DNA of 17,997 bases from an uncultured Clostridia bacterium. GTDB taxonomy: Bacteria > Bacillota > Clostridia > Oscillospirales > Ruminococcaceae. Shown in pieces: positions 15,663 to 17,997 of this stretch; positions within the stretch are counted from its first letter, which is position 1, and each line of letters starts with the position of its first letter. The position numbers and the translations under genes are program-made. Below the pieces are notes generated by a model. The model saw nothing but the letters and a program-made list of their open reading frames with translations. It had not been told where the DNA came from and did no database searches. The stretch covers positions 1 to 17,997 of the forward strand of contig CALBGD010000341.1 in assembly GCA_937893735.1 (NCBI GenBank), given 5' to 3'.

Positions 15663-15752
15663 AATACCAAAAGCGGTAGGTGATATATTTGATTTCAGAT
15701 ATGAAATGAGCTTTTTCTGCTGATCGTAGCTGATCTTATCTACCTGTTTCCT
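15552..15752 (-). pseudogene. Tyrosine recombinase (integrase) fragment
   Basis: Read on the minus strand from just after an in-frame TGA (15753-15755), the translation is RKQVDKISYDQQKKLISYLK, SNISPTAFGI, MVSLFMGLRIGELCGLKWED and VNFKNKTLYIRRAVQRI. This is the start of a phage/conjugative-element integrase catalytic domain including its first catalytic Arg (in MGLRIGEL). The HxxR and Tyr motifs and the N-terminal DNA-binding domains are absent. It runs in frame into the R-M sequence at about 15550, giving a chimera. It marks the edge of a former mobile element. Confidence 0.82.
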
Positions 15753-15880
15753 TCAAATGGGATAGTATGCTGAGCACTGATACCTGCTAAAAACCGCGGA
15801 TTTCGCAAAAGTATCTATTTTGAGAAATCAGCTTTATGCATTACACACGATTATTGGGCTAATAGTACTCTGGATATGTG

Positions 15881-15916
15881 AAAAAGCTGCTTGCATAACT
15901 TTGCAAGCAGCTTTTG
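15881..15916 (-). terminator. Terminator downstream of ATPase gene
   Basis: AAAAGCTGCTTGCA (15882-15895) and TGCAAGCAGCTTTT (15902-15915) form a perfect 14-bp stem with a 6-nt loop. On the minus strand it ends in TTTTT and lies about 95 nt after the stop of the ATPase gene. The rest of the 15756-16010 gap shows no gene. Confidence 0.88.
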
Positions 15917-16010
15917 AGCAGTTTTAAAAAAGAAAAAGGGCATTGCCTGTGATGTGCAACGCTCCCAATAATCATATTATTATGTCAATTAATGCATGGA
16001 TATGAGCAGA

Positions 16011-17459
16011 TTATTTGAAGTTGACAATATCGTCTAATCCACACAGAACTATTCTGCCGTTACTTCTCCCGGATTCTTCAACGATTTTTACATCGAAACC
16101 TGACTCCGAGAACAGATAATAGTAAAATTCAGCCTTATCTTTGTAGTTTGACAGCTTTGCGGTCGTGTCAAGATATTCTGAATATCTGAAAGGCTTTCCC
16201 TTGAATTTGCATTCACCTACCAGGTACTGATCAGACTGCTTTGATATTGCAAGAAGGTCGATTTCTGTATCGGCAAGTTCAGTGTCCTGCCCGCGTCTTA
16301 CTGTTGTTCTGCCCCACCATCTGCCCATTTTAGCATATCTGAATGGCAGCTTACAAGCCTTTTGCAATTCTCTGACATATTCGCGGCAGATATCCTCAAA
16401 TGGCATGGCTGCAAATTCATGAAGCAACGGTTCAACCGAGTATTTGTATACTCCGTCCACATCTCCGCCTTCCAGTTCAGACATATTTGTGAACACAAAG
16501 GCGTACCAGAAGCGAAAGAAATTATCCGTTATTCGATACAAGCCCTTGTTTGAATTTGCTTTTTCCTTTATACTTTCCGAAATGGAAAACTCACGCTCGA
16601 TAATTCCAAGCTCAATAAGATTTTTCAGGTACACACTGGTTTTAGAGGTGTCGTCTATAAGCGACTTCATACTGATTTCATTCAGCTTTGTGTTTCCGAG
16701 AGCAACAGCCTCAATAATGGAGTTATAAACAGGCGTTTCACGCAGCTCCTGCCGCAGCAGAAATTCTACCTCGCTGTAAAGAGTGCTGCCCTTTGAAAGA
16801 ATGCTCTTTTTGATATTCTCTTCAAGCGTCCTGTTTCCATCGAATTGGTTCAGATAGTGTGGAATACCGCCAAGAATAGAATAAGCTATTACTTTTTCTC
16901 TCGGGGAATAGTCCGGGAAGAATTTTGCTGCGTCATAAAACCCCATCTCGGTCATTTTGTATATTCCTGTTGCACGACCGTAAAGTGGATTCTTCTCTGC
17001 GAGCAGTTCTTTTTCAATAAAGCTCATTGCGCTGCCGCAGAGAATTAGCATAATGTTTTCATCTTTCAGCAGGTCGTCCCAGAGATTCTGCAAAATAGAT
17101 GGAATGCTCTCATTGCCTTTGCACATATAAGAAAATTCATCTATTACAACGAGCTTTTTCTTTTCACCGTAAGGCAGTTCAGTTATGCTGCGGAATGCTT
17201 TTTCCCAATCTGTAAACTCAGATATATATGCGCTTGCGGGGATTTTCTCCTTTAATAACTTTTCAGAGAAATTCTTTAGCTGGAGCTTGTCTGTGCATTC
17301 GCGGCAAGAAAAGAACAGGTGGGGCTTGTCCTTACAGAATTGTTTTAACGTTTCGGTTTTGCCGACGCGTCTTCGACCGTACAATACGACTAGTTCGCCT
17401 TTATTACTACTATAACGCTCTTCGAGAAAATTTAGTTCCGATTCTCTTCCAATAAACAT
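16011..17459 (-). CDS. Archaeal-type ATPase with C-terminal DUF234 nuclease-like domain
   Basis: The protein is 482 residues, the usual size for the family. It begins with the family signature MFIGRESELNFLEERY. Walker A is GRRRVGKT at 28-35 and Walker B is KLVVIDEFSYM at 102-112 (Asp107, Glu108). The sensor-like LCGSAMSFIEKELL and NPLYGRATG segments follow. A winged-helix region follows (about 230-300), and a C-terminal DUF234 domain with Glu399-x-Asp401 and GECKFKG (Glu416, Lys418), a PD-(D/E)XK-like arrangement. Such stand-alone ATPases are common in anaerobic Firmicutes and archaea; their function is poorly known, with mobile-element or toxin-like roles suggested. GAGGTG seven bases or so before ATG supports the start, with its own promoter and terminator. 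It appears complete. It neighbours the degraded R-M and recombinase sequences and is divergent from a TetR gene. Confidence 0.92.
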   Translation of the reverse strand: MFIGRESELNFLEERYSSNKGELVVLYGRRRVGKTETLKQFCKDKPHLFFSCRECTDKLQLKNFSEKLLKEKIPASAYISEFTDWEKAFRSITELPYGEKKKLVVIDEFSYMCKGNESIPSILQNLWDDLLKDENIMLILCGSAMSFIEKELLAEKNPLYGRATGIYKMTEMGFYDAAKFFPDYSPREKVIAYSILGGIPHYLNQFDGNRTLEENIKKSILSKGSTLYSEVEFLLRQELRETPVYNSIIEAVALGNTKLNEISMKSLIDDTSKTSVYLKNLIELGIIEREFSISESIKEKANSNKGLYRITDNFFRFWYAFVFTNMSELEGGDVDGVYKYSVEPLLHEFAAMPFEDICREYVRELQKACKLPFRYAKMGRWWGRTTVRRGQDTELADTEIDLLAISKQSDQYLVGECKFKGKPFRYSEYLDTTAKLSNYKDKAEFYYYLFSESGFDVKIVEESGRSNGRIVLCGLDDIVNFK

Positions 17460-17479
17460 ATGAACACCTCATCTTTACT

Positions 17480-17505
17480 AATCACGATTTACTAAATCAT
17501 GATTT
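17480..17505. promoter_or_regulatory. Palindromic candidate operator downstream of ATPase promoter
   Basis: AAATCATGATTT (17494-17505) is a perfect 12-bp palindrome. It also forms the right side of a longer inverted repeat with AATCACGATTT (17480-17490), one mismatch, 3-bp centre. It lies between the minus-strand -10 box and the ATPase start codon, where a repressor would block transcription. AT-rich composition weakens the case. Confidence 0.45.
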
Positions 17506-17511
17506 GATTAT

Positions 17512-17540
17512 ATTATACCCTGTTTTTTTGAAAAAATCAA
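17512..17540 (-). promoter_or_regulatory. Promoter of ATPase gene
   Basis: On the minus strand TTGATT (17540-17535), 17 bp, TATAAT (17517-17512). It gives a leader of roughly 45-50 nt. Confidence 0.75.
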
Positions 17541-17611
17541 GTGGGTAATCATTATCTCCGTGAATATATTGTAGCACTACATTCAGCAGAGTAAATTCAT
17601 CTGAATTCCTC

Positions 17612-17640
17612 TTGACAAATAAGAAAAATACTGCTATAAT
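17612..17640 (+). promoter_or_regulatory. Perfect consensus promoter of TetR gene
   Basis: TTGACA (17612-17617), 17 bp, TATAAT (17635-17640), directly followed by a palindromic operator candidate. Confidence 0.92.
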
Positions 17641-17644
17641 TACA

Positions 17645-17666
17645 CCGTAATCAATTACGGCGTAAT
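17645..17666. promoter_or_regulatory. Candidate TetR operator, overlapping GTAAT/ATTAC half-sites
   Basis: CCGTAAT-CA-ATTACGG (17645-17660) is a perfect palindrome; ATTACG-G-CGTAAT (17654-17666) forms a second one sharing the central half-site. Position just after the -10 box, over the expected transcription start, is ideal for autorepression by the TetR protein encoded next. Confidence 0.72.
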
Positions 17667-17687
17667 TGCAGAAAGTGAGGCGGTCAT

Positions 17688-17997
17688 ATGGCACTGAGAG
17701 ATCATTCATTAGACGGTAAGATAATTTCAGCTGCGCTTGAGGAATTTTCAGATAAGGGATACATGGGGGCGTCGCTAAGGAAGATTGCGGAGAGGGCTGG
17801 GGTCACGGTCGGTGCTATTCAAATACGGTACAAATCAAAGGACGAGCTTTTTGTGAGCTTGCTTAAACCATTTATTGACGATATCGAAGCGGCTTTTCAC
17901 AGAATAAAGTCCGATTATTATTCCGGTGATGGAAAAGATATCCTGACACAGCTTGATATGTCTATGCGGAATGAATCGAGTGCGATACTTCATCTGA
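17688..17997 (+). CDS. TetR-family transcriptional regulator, 3' end outside window
   Basis: The first 103 residues are present and the gene runs off the window. The N-terminal helix-turn-helix is typical: DGKIISAALEEFSDKGYMG, then ASLRKIAERAGVTVGAIQIR, YKSKDELF. The following helices are the start of a ligand-binding domain whose specificity cannot be read here. GTGAGG lies eight bases before ATG 17688. A consensus promoter and palindromic operator upstream suggest autoregulation. TetR regulators often control adjacent efflux pumps or enzymes; the target probably lies further right. Confidence 0.93.
   Translation, partial: MALRDHSLDGKIISAALEEFSDKGYMGASLRKIAERAGVTVGAIQIRYKSKDELFVSLLKPFIDDIEAAFHRIKSDYYSGDGKDILTQLDMSMRNESSAILHL

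Noticed and set aside
15552..17459. A complete integrative element with attachment sites
   Set aside because: Only a partial integrase is present, and no tRNA gene or matching direct repeats flanking this region could be found by eye.
1..17997. CRISPR arrays, tRNA or rRNA genes
   Set aside because: No regularly spaced repeats and no tRNA- or rRNA-like stretches were recognised on either strand.

Overview
The window looks like a chromosomal segment of a gut or rumen Ruminococcus-type bacterium (Oscillospiraceae). The main evidence is a protein ending in a type I dockerin with two Ca-binding repeats and a Ruminococcus-style linker and domain. Strong AGGAGG-like ribosome binding sites, several textbook TTGACA-N17-TATAAT promoters, a carbohydrate-type ABC transporter with a YesL/DUF624 partner, and an AbrB/SpoVT-like gene agree with this. 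No rRNA, tRNA, CRISPR array or complete insertion sequence was seen.

Left part (1-7230): a 5'-truncated dockerin protein closes with a clean terminator. A gene-poor stretch follows, holding a decayed copy of an AbrB-like gene segment. Next come a LysR regulator and an SGNH hydrolase in one transcription unit, then a CUT1-type sugar ABC transporter operon that is visibly broken. Its first permease is frameshifted at an A6 run. Its second permease is cut after about 112 residues and joined directly to the last 85 or so codons of a solute-binding protein, so roughly 2 kb of the usual operon is missing (my estimate from family sizes). A DUF624 membrane protein and a 56-residue AbrB/SpoVT-like hybrid follow. 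The decayed copy near 1.34 kb and the hybrid gene at 7.0 kb form direct repeats about 5.75 kb apart.

Middle part (7289-13100): a very large DUF4011-type protein is driven by a perfect sigma-A-type promoter. It has an N-terminal transglutaminase-like region, an SF1 helicase, a PD-(D/E)XK-like nuclease and a C-terminal DUF3320 region. It is split into two ORFs by a one-base shift at 8145. The stop codon of the second ORF lies inside a 14-bp perfect inverted repeat.

Right part (13167-17997): convergent to it is an 812-codon minus-strand ORF. This is a chimera of a tyrosine-recombinase fragment joined to the middle of a helicase/adenine-methyltransferase restriction-modification protein, and it stops just before the expected NPPY motif. 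Next is an apparently intact ATPase of the archaeal ATPase/DUF234 type with its own promoter and terminator. Divergent from it is a TetR regulator, cut by the window end, with a palindromic operator just downstream of its promoter.

Taken together, the 7.3-17.5 kb stretch resembles a partly decayed defence or mobile-element region beside a degraded sugar-uptake locus. Two of the lesions are single-base frameshifts and could be sequencing errors. The two chimeric junctions are gross rearrangements and need raw-read support before they are interpreted biologically.
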